Part shown: positions 41,147 to 42,121 of the stretch, piece by piece
How positions within the stretch are numbered: position 1 is the first letter of the stretch
How the letters are laid out: the number at the start of each line of letters is the position of its first letter
Assembly: GCA_021734805.1 (NCBI GenBank)
Contig: JAIPIG010000020.1
Location: forward strand, 1 to 42,121
Origin: Simkaniaceae bacterium
GTDB lineage: Bacteria; Chlamydiota; Chlamydiia; Chlamydiales; JACRBE01
Length of the DNA: 42,121 nt
Reading direction: 5' to 3'
Position numbers and translations under genes: made by a program
Notes under the pieces: generated by a model
Databases searched by the model: none
Seen by the model: only the letters and a program-made list of their open reading frames with translations
What the model was told of the DNA's origin: nothing

Positions 41147-42121
41147 TTAGTATTGAGGTGCCCGTGAAAAGGTAAATGCGTCAAATTCAATACATTGAAG
41201 AGTTGTTCCCTGAAAAAAGCTAAAATAGCTTATAACTTGTTTAGTTTTTGTGTCTAATACACTGAAAACAGCACCAGGTCCCACTGGATATGGAACCAAT
41301 TTACCATCTAGTCTGAACTGGTTTTTATTTGGGAATACCGGATCCAAACCATTAGAGCATTTCTTTAATAGCCAATTATTTTTATTTTCTGCAACTGCTT
41401 GACATGAAGATAAATAGTGTACTCCTCCAGAACTTACAAAATGATTCCAAATATGGTCATGTCCATTAAAAACCAAATCAATTTTGTATTTTTCAAAAAG
41501 AGAACCTAAGGTTTCGGCTAAAGAATTAATATTTTTTATGAGGAAAAATTTTTCTTTCGTAGTACAGATAAAATTAAATGGATCTGGATTCAAAGTATAA
41601 ATGGGATGATGCATCATGACTACTCGAAACTCAGCCTCTTGAAATTCTTCACTGTGAAGCTCATTTAATAGCCATTGATATTGCTCGCTTCCTTCTTCTA
41701 TTGGCACATAACTGAAATCCGATTGATATACCCGAGCCACAGGCAGCACAATTAAATATTGCTTTCCCATTTTTATTGAGTAATATGGGGCACGAGATGT
41801 CTCATCTAAAGGAAGAGAGAAAATATTATTGAAGAATTGCCACTCCGGAACTCTTGGATTTATTTTAATCTGCCCAAAATCTGGGACATCATGATTACCA
41901 AATGCAGGAATAATAGGAATGGTTTGAATCAATTCTGCTCCTTTGTAAATATCACCATTTATTTCAACCTTAGCCTTTCCCTGTAATGAAGCAAATAGAG
42001 CAGCAGAGTGTGTAAACCAATAGTCATATCGATTAATAGCATTTCCAAAATCTCCAGCATAAAATATAGCATCAAAGTTCCCTATAATATTTTTAGCTGC
42101 TTCAAGTTGAAGAGGGATTAA
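41147..42121 (-). CDS. Metallophosphoesterase (calcineurin-like), partial at window end
   Basis: The reading frame is open to the window edge, so the 5' end lies beyond 42121; 324 residues are visible. Metal-ligand motifs are YAGDFGN (GDxx), PAFGNHDVPDFG (GNHD), VVMMHHPIYTL (H) and LVFNGHDHIWNHF (GHxH), in the order of purple-acid-phosphatase-like metallophosphoesterases. The first DxH motif must be upstream. No leader can be assessed. A TTG at 41932 is not the true start. It is 128 bases from the IS5-family element. The substrate is unknown. Confidence 0.85.
   Translation of the reverse strand, partial: LIPLQLEAAKNIIGNFDAIFYAGDFGNAINRYDYWFTHSAALFASLQGKAKVEINGDIYKGAELIQTIPIIPAFGNHDVPDFGQIKINPRVPEWQFFNNIFSLPLDETSRAPYYSIKMGKQYLIVLPVARVYQSDFSYVPIEEGSEQYQWLLNELHSEEFQEAEFRVVMMHHPIYTLNPDPFNFICTTKEKFFLIKNINSLAETLGSLFEKYKIDLVFNGHDHIWNHFVSSGGVHYLSSCQAVAENKNNWLLKKCSNGLDPVFPNKNQFRLDGKLVPYPVGPGAVFSVLDTKTKQVISYFSFFQGTTLQCIEFDAFTFSRAPQY

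Noticed and set aside
1-42121. CRISPR array or toxin-antitoxin pair
   Set aside because: No regularly spaced direct repeats and no small gene pair with toxin or antitoxin features were found.

Overview
The window looks like part of a bacterial chromosome from an intracellular or host-associated lineage. An environmental chlamydia (Parachlamydiales/Simkania-like) is my best guess. The reasons are indirect: a small set of housekeeping genes, a UDPGP-type pyrophosphorylase, and a large family of exported glycan-modifying enzymes of host-like type. No rRNA, tRNA or ribosomal protein gene is present to confirm the taxonomy.

Region 1 (about 1-20.2 kb) is mostly ordinary chromosome. It holds an unrecognised 469-aa protein, a UTP-sugar pyrophosphorylase-like protein, a TPR plus beta-barrel outer-membrane protein, a cytoplasmic GT4 glycosyltransferase and a Nudix hydrolase. 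A likely acid-resistance operon follows, made of a GadC-like antiporter and a PLP-dependent lysine/arginine-type decarboxylase. It is divergent from a Dps ferritin across a 20-bp perfect palindrome. Next come an OmpA-like barrel protein, an SDR/DUF2867 protein, PEP synthase coupled to an exported glycosyltransferase-like gene, the Sua5/TsaC tRNA-modification enzyme, a 186-bp three-tier inverted repeat, release factor RF3 and an MFS transporter.

Region 2 (20.3-36.7 kb, plus 38.7-39.6 kb) is an AT-rich island of about 18 genes. Nearly every product starts with a Sec-type signal peptide or signal-anchor. The domains behind these leaders are glycosyltransferases (GT2, GT10-like and GT11-like fucosyltransferases, GT32, three exostosin-like proteins, other GT-A types), LicD phosphotransferases (one with its catalytic residues lost), methyltransferase-like proteins, a glycosyltransferase-methyltransferase fusion, a pyruvyltransferase and two paralogues pairing a methyltransferase-like domain with a kinase-like HxDxxPNN catalytic loop. 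Genes are packed with overlaps or gaps of a few bases in several plus-strand operons, with one minus-strand LicD pair. I infer a kit that builds or remodels glycans outside the bacterial cytoplasm, or on host glycoconjugates. This is the most interesting system in the window.

Region 3 (36.7-41.0 kb) holds mobile DNA around the last island gene. There is a 1.52-kb IS with 19-bp perfect terminal repeats, a 5-bp target duplication and a transposase split by a -1 shift. There is also a truncated transposase remnant, and a 1.15-kb IS5-family element with a stop-interrupted transposase, a cloverleaf-like palindrome cluster and a hairpin covering the transposase ribosome-binding site. The window ends inside a metallophosphoesterase gene. 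Mosaic dispersed repeats at 45-140, 10.5 kb, 17.2 kb, 25.9 kb and 30.1-30.35 kb link the core and the island.
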